Origin: CAYVQE01 sp964633205
GTDB lineage: Bacteria > Myxococcota > B64-G9
Direction: 5' to 3'
Assembly (NCBI GenBank): GCA_964633205.1
Contig: CAZWFN010000023.1
Span: 1-58,447 of the forward strand
DNA: 58,447 nucleotides
The translations under genes were made by a program, and so were the position numbers. The notes beneath the pieces are model-generated. The model was given only the letters and a program-made list of their open reading frames with translations, was not told the origin of the DNA and did no database searches. Of this stretch, positions 28,301 through 34,866 are shown one piece after another. Position 1 is the first letter of the stretch. Each line of letters starts with the position of its first letter.

Positions 28301-28519
28301 GGGTTGGTGCTGGGGTTGAAGGCGCACCGGGCCTGCTGGCACGCCGAGCGGGGCCGGACGCGGCCGGCGGTGGCGCAGCTCAGGGTCTTCGCCCGGCTGG
28401 TGTGGGTGTTCGGCCGGCTGGGCTGGATCTCGGATGCCGCCGCCGAGCACCTGCGGGAGTATGCGAACAACGCCCGCGCCGGGCTGCTGGGGGACTTCTC
28501 GCGGCTGGATTGTCCATGA
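25265..28519 (+). CDS. Main body of the frameshifted secreted protein: phospholipase-like domain, beta-propeller repeats, TSP3 calcium repeat
   Basis: Coding sense in this frame starts at about 25145 (RETYYENLGYLHKN); 25265 is the first in-frame ATG after the frameshift. Zinc-site-like segments are LTCHQHTLDAG, PALHAAQDAFEPHHNYN and GHSVFEEWAANL. Next come about seven propeller-like repeats of the type LHGIWGSGPEDVYAVGQQG with VxHFDxQxW (~26400-27290). An all-alpha stretch follows, then a thrombospondin type 3 calcium motif DDDGDGVSNRDDLCPDEC and DADGDGCID (~28155-28250). A Cys-containing C-terminal helical tail ends the protein. A secreted lipid- or nucleic-acid hydrolase is inferred; the frameshift may be real or an assembly error. 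Confidence 0.65.
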   Translation: MEKMSFLCHLGNLGLVWIDPDTAGERYNGLTCHQHTLDAGQNIAAARYLPVDSMAAYWMFSWQDVVELGPALHAAQDAFEPHHNYNYLGRGHSVFEEWAANLRNTRELCRQASGSGVCESDEFLEEELYSPDAVTSYLRENPWQENFDQGELPENIVANAAVLAADWDQEAGDVAANPGDETYQKAITWQANNTSLAQQYAEQEGWHDPLALGYNLAVTVTAVLLGKAFDEHYSSWQSRGYCEQLRQADLEQWYRIVPGPPAGGYLPQELAGGWYIRLQEGTAAESGHPYYNDGAGHPSNRMVFSVPHRVFYDYDVETTRIRLAFNQRCDWHEQEGDAVVVRARWFVVADDRLSDWEEIARFEHPAELAGQTVTLEPPGAGLRLARVEVELVQGHLTVAGGQDGEVVVFDGQDWTALEPVPAGGMLPGDVTGIWSSPEGRLFAVTAGGQVWTLQLGAGSGWEQMETGIFRPGGYEAVWGTAENDVYAVGDWWGYVDHWDGVEWSVLLDGGGDGTGLHGIWGSGPEDVYAVGQQGAVMHFDDQDWELMHSHPGYDLEAVHGASPQEVAAVGTGETVLWSDGQSWTEIHGGGAATLHGVWVGGGELFAAGDGGLVLHHDGLGWTRWSVGAGADLEAIWGLSPSQVYVAGAGGTVALFDGQSWREPSGVPTGVGLQALAGMVPRCSPERRYGFRVDRVEAEVREHNRPPGNIDSLQIVAEIVDWIHDGLVTGHFEGLGIIYDCAPGSACDQAIQGELQDIFGEALAGGGVLETEQVFDIVHEAFTAHADDPAVCPALSALALVRAVQATSPGHAIVDSGLAEAAAGWSLRRQGLRDGRRGRPGPVEFTASLDLDEQPVGNRTATRRRAGGGLPGMAAPPAAGWPGFRPPSAGELADAEGIVDYLQQRRRSLDRYLWHNLDRIVRGNIAGLIAVLDTDASGNPAAEQRLAEHRTLLEDLRHEIDMLADDDGDGVSNRDDLCPDECARGMDADGDGCIDTACGLGEEVGLSVRWWLPGLVLGLKAHRACWHAERGRTRPAVAQLRVFARLVWVFGRLGWISDAAAEHLREYANNARAGLLGDFSRLDCP

Positions 28520-28594
28520 GATGATGGTGAGGCGAGCTGATTGGTAAGGATACCGTCGCGGCGACGCCCGGTCGCTGGCTGGCCGGGCGCCGCC

Positions 28595-28743
28595 GCGGCT
28601 CTGCGAGGTGGAGAGCATGATGTATTCGACCAAAGTGCTGCTGGCGGCGGTCGTTCTGGCGCTCGCCTGCGGCGGCGGGTCCTGCGGCCTGCAGCAGGAC
28701 TGCTTGGACCCCGACGACCCTTGCCCGAACGACATGGTCGCGG
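28595..28743 (+). repeat. Direct repeat copy 1 (5' end of lipoprotein gene)
   Basis: About 149 bp, closely matching 29865-30013 at a constant offset of 1270 bp, from GCGGCTCTGCGAGGTGGAGA through the ribosome site, signal peptide and first ~40 codons. Confidence 0.85.
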
Positions 28744-29828
28744 ACGAGTCGGGCTGCGTCTGGGACCGCTGCTCCGGCGAGTTCACCGGCAACCTGCTGC
28801 CGTGCAGCTTCTTCCTCGACTTCGAGCACGGCGTGGCCGACACCAGCCTGGCCGGTGAGGACGCGGAGTACTTGGTGTTTGTGGAGATCAAAAAGGATAT
28901 CGGGATCTTCAATGCGGGACCGATTTGGCGCTATGAGATCGATACCGGCTCGATGACACGTCTGACCACCGAGGACAGGATGTGCTACAAGCTCCAGGTG
29001 AAAGGGAATCGAATTGCCTGGCGAGAGGAGATAGAGGGAGCCGAGGGGGACGGTCCATTGTCAGTCACCGATGTCTTTGCCATGGATATCGTCACCGGCG
29101 AGCAATGGCATGTGCCCAATCCTGACGGCCGCGATACCCAGTGTTTTTCCATCTCCGGCGATGATCTGGTGCTGACAGAGATGGAATATATCCAGTGCGA
29201 TGTGTCCTACCGACAGAGCGCAGACCTCTACCACTACGATCTAAGAACTCGAGAAAAGTCCCTGTTGGACGGAGCAGTCAGGGGGGAGTACATGCTGACC
29301 CGCTCAGCGGTCGCGGACCGCCGGGTGGTCTACCTCCGCAGCACCGGGGCTTGTTCCGGGCCCGGGCAGTGGGTCCGGCTGCGAGACCTGGACAGCGGCG
29401 AGGACTACGAGCTGGTGAGCTCTCCGGGGCCGCGGATCTTCTTCTTCGACTTCGACGGCCGCTGGTTCGTCTACAGCACAGGCGCCACCATCGAGGCGAT
29501 CGACGTCGACACCCTGGAGCACGTGGAGGTGACCCGCTGCGGCCACGGGGGCTGCATCTTTCGGCTCGATCAGGGCAAGGTCCTGTATGACCTCGCGGGT
29601 GAGGACGGCCTGGTTCAGCAGCAGCTTTACCTCGAGGAGCTGGGCGGCGAACAGCGAACGCGGCTGACCGACCTGCGACCGTACTACGATGGCGTCACGC
29701 CGACCGACTTCGAGGCCGGGCGGATGCTCTGGCGAGAGACGCGCGGGCGGACGATCTTCGATGAATGCGGCGGCATGCGAAGTAATGAGGGGATGACCTG
29801 GTTGGTGTTCTGGAAGGACCTTCCCTGA
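28617..29828 (+). CDS. Secreted lipoprotein with TolB-like beta-propeller
   Basis: 403 aa. Lipoprotein signal YSTKVLLAAVVLALACGG (lipobox ALAC), then a Cys-rich linker with DCLDPDDPCPN. The remainder has repeated blades such as WRYEIDTGSMTRLT, VFAMDIVTGEQWHVPN, LYHYDLRTREKSLL and VRLRDLDSGEDYELV, typical of TolB/YVTN-like propellers on the cell surface. ATG at 28617 with GAGGTGGAG upstream; a second ATG lies at 28620. The stretch ~28860-29280 is visibly less GC-rich than its neighbours. Specific role unknown. Confidence 0.75.
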   Translation: MMYSTKVLLAAVVLALACGGGSCGLQQDCLDPDDPCPNDMVADESGCVWDRCSGEFTGNLLPCSFFLDFEHGVADTSLAGEDAEYLVFVEIKKDIGIFNAGPIWRYEIDTGSMTRLTTEDRMCYKLQVKGNRIAWREEIEGAEGDGPLSVTDVFAMDIVTGEQWHVPNPDGRDTQCFSISGDDLVLTEMEYIQCDVSYRQSADLYHYDLRTREKSLLDGAVRGEYMLTRSAVADRRVVYLRSTGACSGPGQWVRLRDLDSGEDYELVSSPGPRIFFFDFDGRWFVYSTGATIEAIDVDTLEHVEVTRCGHGGCIFRLDQGKVLYDLAGEDGLVQQQLYLEELGGEQRTRLTDLRPYYDGVTPTDFEAGRMLWRETRGRTIFDECGGMRSNEGMTWLVFWKDLP

Positions 29829-29864
29829 GCGCCTGTTTCGAATGAGACCCGGCGTGCGATGGTG

Positions 29865-30013
29865 GCGGCTCTGCGAGGTGGAGAGCATGACGTATTCGAC
29901 CAAGGTGCTGCCGGCGGTGGTCGTTCTGGCGCTCGCCTGCGGCTGCGGGTGCTGCGGCCTGCAGCAGGACTGCTTGGACCCCGACGACCCCTGCTCGAAC
30001 GGCGTGGTCGCGG
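29865..30013 (+). repeat. Direct repeat copy 2 (truncated lipoprotein)
   Basis: Second copy of the repeat at 28595-28743, with scattered substitutions; similarity ends abruptly after GTGGTCGCGG. Confidence 0.85.
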
Positions 30014-30054
30014 GCGCGGGAATTGGAAGCGGTTGGGAGGACATCGAGTCTTGA
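29887..30054 (+). pseudogene. Truncated duplicate of the TolB-like lipoprotein (signal peptide and linker only)
   Basis: 55 codons: signal peptide YSTKVLPAVVVLALACGC, then GLQQDCLDPDDPCSNGVV, almost identical to the gene at 28617. After that it changes to an unrelated tail (AGAGIGSGWEDIES) and stops. No propeller remains. It keeps its ribosome site and a lipobox, so a short lipopeptide could still be made; a duplication remnant is more likely. Confidence 0.7.
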
Positions 30055-30121
30055 GCGGCCGTACGAACCGAGCCGGCCCGGGACTTGCGATGGATTTGCA
30101 ACCGGATGGACTTGCAACGGC

Positions 30122-30868
30122 ATGCTGAGAGCGATCTTTCCAGTATGGGCTGTCGGTCTCCTGGTCGTCCCGGCCTGCAGCCCCTTTCACGTGGCCTACC
30201 GGTTGGATTCGAGGCCGACCGGCGTCGATGTCTACTCCGCCGAAGGCGAGCACCTGGGGCGGACTCCGGTCGTGGTGACGGAGCGCGGAGTCTCCCGAAC
30301 CATGATCGGACAGGCGTCCGACTGCGTGGAGGGTGGGCGGAGCTTCGAGTTCCGGCCGCGCTGCTTAGAGCGTGCCCGGATCGCGTTCTCCATCACAATC
30401 CCCCGCACCTGTCGGGGATACGACAGCCCGGCCGTCGCCGCGGCCAAGCCGGATCATGACTTCGTCGCCGATCTCCCGGCGGGCTCCGCTACCCCTTGTC
30501 CCCCGCCGGCACCGCCATCGCCTCCACCCGGGCCAGTCGCTCCGGTGCAGTCTGTTGCCCAGTCCTCCTGGCCGTCGCCATGGCTGCCGGTGGCGCCCGA
30601 TTCCCTGCCGCAACCGGTGCCTCTACCCATCAACAAATGGAAGAGCAGGCCGTTCATCATCGCCGGTGTGGCTGCATTCACCGCGGCCTGGGCCATCCCG
30701 AGCCTGTTCGAAGCCTGGGCCGCCGCCGATCCGAACGTCGCCGGCAGCGGGGGGGCGGCTGGCGATCCCGATCTACGGGCCGGCCCGGGCCGGCTTCGAG
30801 CTGATGGGCCGAGCCTACTGCAGCGGGTGGAGTGGGCGCGGGGAGGCGTCCCCGCTCGTCAGTACTGA
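30122..30868 (+). CDS. Lipoprotein with PEGA-like domain and membrane-proximal C-terminus, probably frameshifted near its end
   Basis: 248 aa. Signal peptide LRAIFPVWAVGLLVVPACSP (lipobox VPAC) followed by a PEGA-like stretch YRLDSRPTGVDVYSAEG and HLGRTPVVV. A Pro-rich linker (~120-165) and a hydrophobic helix (FIIAGVAAFTAAWAIPSLFE) follow. After a run of seven G (30749-30755) the frame reads PDLRAGPGRLRADG, whereas the alternative frame reads AIPIYGPARAGFELMGRAYC, more like a membrane-associated tail. The stop overlaps the convergent PKD gene by 10 nt. Function unknown. Confidence 0.55.
   Translation: MLRAIFPVWAVGLLVVPACSPFHVAYRLDSRPTGVDVYSAEGEHLGRTPVVVTERGVSRTMIGQASDCVEGGRSFEFRPRCLERARIAFSITIPRTCRGYDSPAVAAAKPDHDFVADLPAGSATPCPPPAPPSPPPGPVAPVQSVAQSSWPSPWLPVAPDSLPQPVPLPINKWKSRPFIIAGVAAFTAAWAIPSLFEAWAAADPNVAGSGGAAGDPDLRAGPGRLRADGPSLLQRVEWARGGVPARQY
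30749..30755 (+). repeat. G7 homopolymer at an apparent frameshift
   Basis: Seven consecutive G inside the lipoprotein gene at 30122-30868; the plausible coding frame changes here. A possible slippage site or sequencing artefact. Confidence 0.5.
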
Positions 30869-33741
30869 TAATATGCGAAGTCCACGCGACCGCAGATTCC
30901 ATCGGTGTCTTGCACGATCAGCACATAGGACTCTCCGCTGTAGAGCTGGCCCATCCAGTAAGATCCTTCGCAGATCGCTCCCGCTTCGGACGCCACCGGC
31001 TCGCCGGGGCAGAGCCCCTCCCCACTCAGGCGCCACAACTCGGTATCCAGATCGGGCCAGCCAGATTCGTGGTAGGTATCCAAAATCCAGTACCCATCCG
31101 TCGGCACCTGAAAAGCAAAAGCCATGTCCGCATGCGAACTGCTCGGACAGACCTGCGCTTCGCCGTTGGAGTGCAGATCGCAAACCTGTGGAATGGATGC
31201 CTCGCCGGCAGCGAAATCCGGATTCCAGGCCACCGGGATGGCATTGACACAACAATCGCCCGGCGGCGGTGCGGCGAAGCTCACCGGGATGGCGGTGCTG
31301 GAGGCGGGCAGGCCCGCCAGCAGCGCGGTGCTCTGCAACTCGCCCGGGCTGTCGCCACGAAGGCTCAGAAGCAGCGCGGGCTCTTCACCCGGTGCCTTGG
31401 ACAGCCGCAGGCTGTAGGTGCCGGCGCTTTCGGAGACCCGCTCGCCGACCACGACCTCGGCCAGCTCCATTCCCTGTCCCGGGCTGAACTCCAGCAGCAG
31501 GTCGGGGCGCAGAACGGGGTTGCCGTACTGGTCCACCGGGGTCAGCTCGAGCAGGGCCTCGACCGCGCATTGGTCGGCAATGGAAGCCACCCCGTCGCGC
31601 AGGATCTCGGCCCGAATCCCCTCGGGCTCGCCCGCCACGAAGGGGATTCGGCCCGCGCCCGCCAGGCCGGTCAGGCGCAGATCGTCGATGAACCAGCCCG
31701 GCCCGGGCCGGGCGTCGGGATAATCGGGCGCTGACAGCGTGAATGCGAAGCCGGCATCTTTTTGCAGCGTTCCATTCTGCCCGTCGAAAACCGCGCTCAC
31801 GTCGAACGCGGCCCGTTCCCAACCTTCGCTGGCAGCGCCATATCCCAGAGCGTCCCCCCCAACGACCGTCTCGCCGCAAGCGGCGGGACCGGGATAGCCC
31901 CCGGCGGGAAACAGCACCTCGTCCCCGCCCTTGGTGACCAGGCCCACCGCGGGCGAGCAGGGTCGCTCGTCGCCGCCAAAATCGTACCAATGCCAGAACT
32001 CCAAAGACACCGCACGCAGCGGCAGGCCGGGCCACTGAATGGACCCAGCGCAAAGCGCGACCGGGTCTTCGTCGGCCACGACAAAGGGGCCATCGAGTCG
32101 GGTGCCCAATACCCGGGACCCCGAATGGGCTGCTGCGGGGCCGACGCTCGGAGTGCCCACCTGCCACTGGCTGTCGCCCTCCCTTTGCCAGTGATCCCAG
32201 GACTCCATGTCATCGCCGAAGAGCAGAATGCGGCCGATGCCCTCGAGCTGCGTGCCATCGGCGAGGGGCTGGGGCGACATCTCGACCCGCACCGGGACCG
32301 CCGCTGGAGACTGGACCTGGGTCGAATAGCGTCCGCCGCTGGTCTCGACCCCCGACAAGGCATCCGTTCCCGTATCGGAGAAGTAGGGCTCCTGACCCGG
32401 GGAGACCTCTTCCTCGGCCAGCAGAACCAGATCCAGGCTCAGATCCGGAGAGTCCAGGGGATTGAGGTGCATGTCGGTGACCTGCAGCTGGATGGTTGCA
32501 GCCTCGTCGACCGGTGCGGGCTGCACCAGCTCCATGAGCACATAAGCAGCTTGCCCCGCCTCCACTTCGAAGGTGAAGACCAGCGATTCCGAACCCGCAT
32601 GGACGCTGACGGTGGCCGGTCCCTGCCGCGTGCCGAACGCGGCGCTGTTCATCCCGTAGCCGTATTCATCCGTCAGCGTCACGGCTTGCGACAGCTGGGC
32701 GTTGGTGCCGTGCCACGACAGCTCGGCCTGGGGCAAGGGTGATCCGCAGCGGTTGGTCACGGCCAGATCCAGGGATTCGGGCATGGGCGTGCCGGCCACG
32801 CCCACCTGGCCATCGCCACCGATGAGCTGCAGGGCGCCCACCTGGTCCGATGCCTCGATGGACAGGACCTCCGAAGCCCGCTGTTGCTGACCGTCGCTGA
32901 CAAAAACCCGCATCTCGTATGTCCCGCCCACATCGGGGACGAAGGTGGGATTGGCGATCGCGGGATTGTTGAAGCGCGCCTGGCTGTCGGCGGGGATCCG
33001 GACAAACACCCACTCGAAGGCCAGGACATCGCCGTCGGGGTCGCTGCTCGCCGAGGCGTCGAGCTGCACCCGGGTCCGGCCGGGGATGCTGCACGCGCCA
33101 TCGACCACGGTGACCGCCGGCTCCGGTGCGGCGTCGGCCGCAACCACCCGGATCTCCACGCTCCCCTGGGCGCTGTCGCCGTCGGCATCGGTGACCGTAC
33201 AGGTGGCGGTGTATTGCCCGGCAGCCGCGTAGCTGTGCCAGGGTTCCGCCGCATCCGCGCCTTGCCCATCGCCGAAATCCCACCGATAGGCCAAGGGGGC
33301 GTTGCCCGCGGTGGCCGCGCAGGCAAAACGCACCGCCAGGGGCGCGAAGCCCTCCAGCGGCGCTGCCGATACGCTCGGCGACGGTTCGCTGTCCGCCTGC
33401 ACCACCACCTCGGCCGTGCCCACGCCCTGGGCGCCCGCAGCGTCCTCCACCAGCAGCACCACCGAAAAAACGCCACTGGTTTCGTAACGGTGGCTGGGAG
33501 AGGGGTCGCTGGACCCATCAGCGCCGTCGCCGAAGGACCAGGCGTGGTCCAAGGCCCCTTGGGCACCGATGACCGTGGGGGAAAACTCCACCGTCAAGGG
33601 GGCCACGCCTTCGCCGGGAGAAGCCTGCAAGGCGACGGTGAGCTGGCCGGGCGGCGCCTCGGTCTCGTCTCCAGATCCACCGCACGCGCTGGGCAGCAAG
33701 AAAGCAAGCACCAGCAGTCCGCAGGGCTTGGTCATGCGCAT
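30859..33741 (-). CDS. PKD-domain surface lipoprotein
   Basis: 960 aa. Signal peptide KPCGLLVLAFLLPSACGG (lipobox PSAC). Two classic PKD domains carry HAWSFGDGADGSSDPSPSHR (~45-110) and YRWDFGDGQGADAAEPWHSY (~135-200). A third related domain has DASASSDPDGDVLAFEWVFV (~215-300). Further Ig-like and jelly-roll-like segments follow; two carry cargo-like wording such as EFWHWYDFGGDERPCSP and PGWFIDDLRLTGLAG. A Cys-rich C-terminus ends GICGRVDFAYYQY. ATG at 33741 chosen for GGAGG 6 nt upstream. Surface adhesion or substrate binding is inferred from PKD domains. Confidence 0.8.
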   Translation of the reverse strand: MRMTKPCGLLVLAFLLPSACGGSGDETEAPPGQLTVALQASPGEGVAPLTVEFSPTVIGAQGALDHAWSFGDGADGSSDPSPSHRYETSGVFSVVLLVEDAAGAQGVGTAEVVVQADSEPSPSVSAAPLEGFAPLAVRFACAATAGNAPLAYRWDFGDGQGADAAEPWHSYAAAGQYTATCTVTDADGDSAQGSVEIRVVAADAAPEPAVTVVDGACSIPGRTRVQLDASASSDPDGDVLAFEWVFVRIPADSQARFNNPAIANPTFVPDVGGTYEMRVFVSDGQQQRASEVLSIEASDQVGALQLIGGDGQVGVAGTPMPESLDLAVTNRCGSPLPQAELSWHGTNAQLSQAVTLTDEYGYGMNSAAFGTRQGPATVSVHAGSESLVFTFEVEAGQAAYVLMELVQPAPVDEAATIQLQVTDMHLNPLDSPDLSLDLVLLAEEEVSPGQEPYFSDTGTDALSGVETSGGRYSTQVQSPAAVPVRVEMSPQPLADGTQLEGIGRILLFGDDMESWDHWQREGDSQWQVGTPSVGPAAAHSGSRVLGTRLDGPFVVADEDPVALCAGSIQWPGLPLRAVSLEFWHWYDFGGDERPCSPAVGLVTKGGDEVLFPAGGYPGPAACGETVVGGDALGYGAASEGWERAAFDVSAVFDGQNGTLQKDAGFAFTLSAPDYPDARPGPGWFIDDLRLTGLAGAGRIPFVAGEPEGIRAEILRDGVASIADQCAVEALLELTPVDQYGNPVLRPDLLLEFSPGQGMELAEVVVGERVSESAGTYSLRLSKAPGEEPALLLSLRGDSPGELQSTALLAGLPASSTAIPVSFAAPPPGDCCVNAIPVAWNPDFAAGEASIPQVCDLHSNGEAQVCPSSSHADMAFAFQVPTDGYWILDTYHESGWPDLDTELWRLSGEGLCPGEPVASEAGAICEGSYWMGQLYSGESYVLIVQDTDGICGRVDFAYYQY

Positions 33742-34067
33742 GATCGCCTCCAGTCGGTGAGCGTCCATCCAAAACGGGTTCGGTCACCGCAAGCCTTAGC
33801 GGGCTTCGCTGGTGGAATCAAGCGACCAACCCCGACCCCGATGCTCCGACCAGACAGCGCCTTGGGGCTGGCCCCCCTCCAATCGCTCGAAAAACGCCGC
33901 CAGCGAACGGTTGATGAGCAACAAAAAAAGAAGCGGCAACCCGGCGGCCGGAAGTAGGCGGCGGCTTCAGCCCGCGGTCGGGACGAGGATTCAGCATTTT
34001 TGCGGCTGCCGAGCCAAGCCGTCGGACCAGCCGAACAGCGGCCGCTGCAGCGGGTCGGCAATGGGTG
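33742..34067. other. Intergenic stretch without a recognised gene
   Basis: Between the PKD lipoprotein start and the small minus-strand gene. It should contain the PKD gene promoter, but I see no convincing -35/-10 pair. An A7 tract lies near 33922-33929. Short plus-strand frames here look non-coding. Confidence 0.5.
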
Positions 34068-34289
34068 TCAGCTTCCATCCCGCATGCGCTGCCGGGCCAG
34101 CTGTGCCTCTTCGAGGCTGCGAAAACGGAACACACCTCGGGGCCTTTTGCACGGCGGCGGCGCGAGCCGGGCGGCCCGCCGCCACAGCTGGTCGATGCGG
34201 GCAAGCAGCTCTGCCTGGCTGACGGCCGGTCGGCGGTACTGCGCGCGCTGCATTTCGTCCAGGGAGCGAAACTTCTCGACCGGCATCAT
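34068..34289 (-). CDS. Small hypothetical protein paired with the nucleotidyltransferase
   Basis: 73 aa, begins MMPVEKFRSLDEMQRAQYRR and ends FRFRSLEEAQLARQRMRDGS; the motif FRSLEEA/FRSLDEM appears at both ends. Basic and largely helical. GGAGGCG precedes the start; the gene follows the nucleotidyltransferase gene by 23 nt, so they form a two-gene operon. Such small partners accompany MNT-like or DUF6036-like nucleotidyltransferases in many genomes; a toxin-antitoxin-like relation is possible but unproven. Confidence 0.65.
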   Translation of the reverse strand: MMPVEKFRSLDEMQRAQYRRPAVSQAELLARIDQLWRRAARLAPPPCKRPRGVFRFRSLEEAQLARQRMRDGS

Positions 34290-34312
34290 CGCCTCCGGAG
34301 TCGGGCCGGCGC

Positions 34313-34795
34313 TCAGTCGTCGTCCTCGGCTGCAAGCCCGAAGCGTTGTTCGAGGGCCAGGGCGTCGGCCCGATCGAGTGGGCGCACAGTGTCCCGCTTG
34401 AGCCGGTGCAGGCAGCGGGCACTGGCGAGTCGCACGCGGATGCCCTCTATTTCGCGTTCCTCGATCTCCAGATCGGGGTAGGCCGCCATCTGTCCGAGAC
34501 GGGTCAGGATACCCAGGTACAGATCGCCGTCAGGGGGATAGTAGCGCACGGCCGGGTACTCGCCGAGCAGATCTTCGGCTGTGATCTCGTCGATGTGCGG
34601 GTCGGCGTAGACCGCGTGCAGCGCTCGTTTCAGCCGCTCCACGTTTTCCTCGCTGGCTTCGATGATCACATCGACGTCTTCGGTGGCTCTCACGATCCCG
34701 TGCAGGTTGAGCGCGGCGGCACCGATCAGCGCGTACTTCACATCCTGTGCCGCGAAGGCCTGGAACAAGCGCAACAGCGCGTCGGTGTTCACCAC
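34313..34795 (-). CDS. Nucleotidyltransferase-fold protein (DUF6036/AbiEii-like)
   Basis: 160 aa. The nucleotidyltransferase motif is visible as ALIGAAALNLHG (glycine loop) followed by RATEDVDVIIEASEEN, whose D-x-D is the metal-binding pair; a later third acidic residue may lie in GDLYLGILTRL. C-terminal region with LHRLKRDTVRPLDRADALAL is typical of the family, where it binds substrate. Start is one of two tandem GTG codons (34795 or 34792) after AGGAGGA. Stands upstream of the 73-aa gene. Confidence 0.75.
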   Translation of the reverse strand: MVNTDALLRLFQAFAAQDVKYALIGAAALNLHGIVRATEDVDVIIEASEENVERLKRALHAVYADPHIDEITAEDLLGEYPAVRYYPPDGDLYLGILTRLGQMAAYPDLEIEEREIEGIRVRLASARCLHRLKRDTVRPLDRADALALEQRFGLAAEDDD

Positions 34796-34866
34796 TCCTC
34801 CTGCGACTCATCCACGAGCTAGAAAAAAGAATACCAGTACAAGGGCGCTGCGGCAACAGAGTGACC

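Noticed and set aside
33812..34222. Plus-strand open frame in the gap and over the small minus-strand gene
   Set aside because: Its composition (Arg/Pro/Ser/Cys) is that of a shadow frame, without a ribosome site, and it runs antisense over a better-supported gene.
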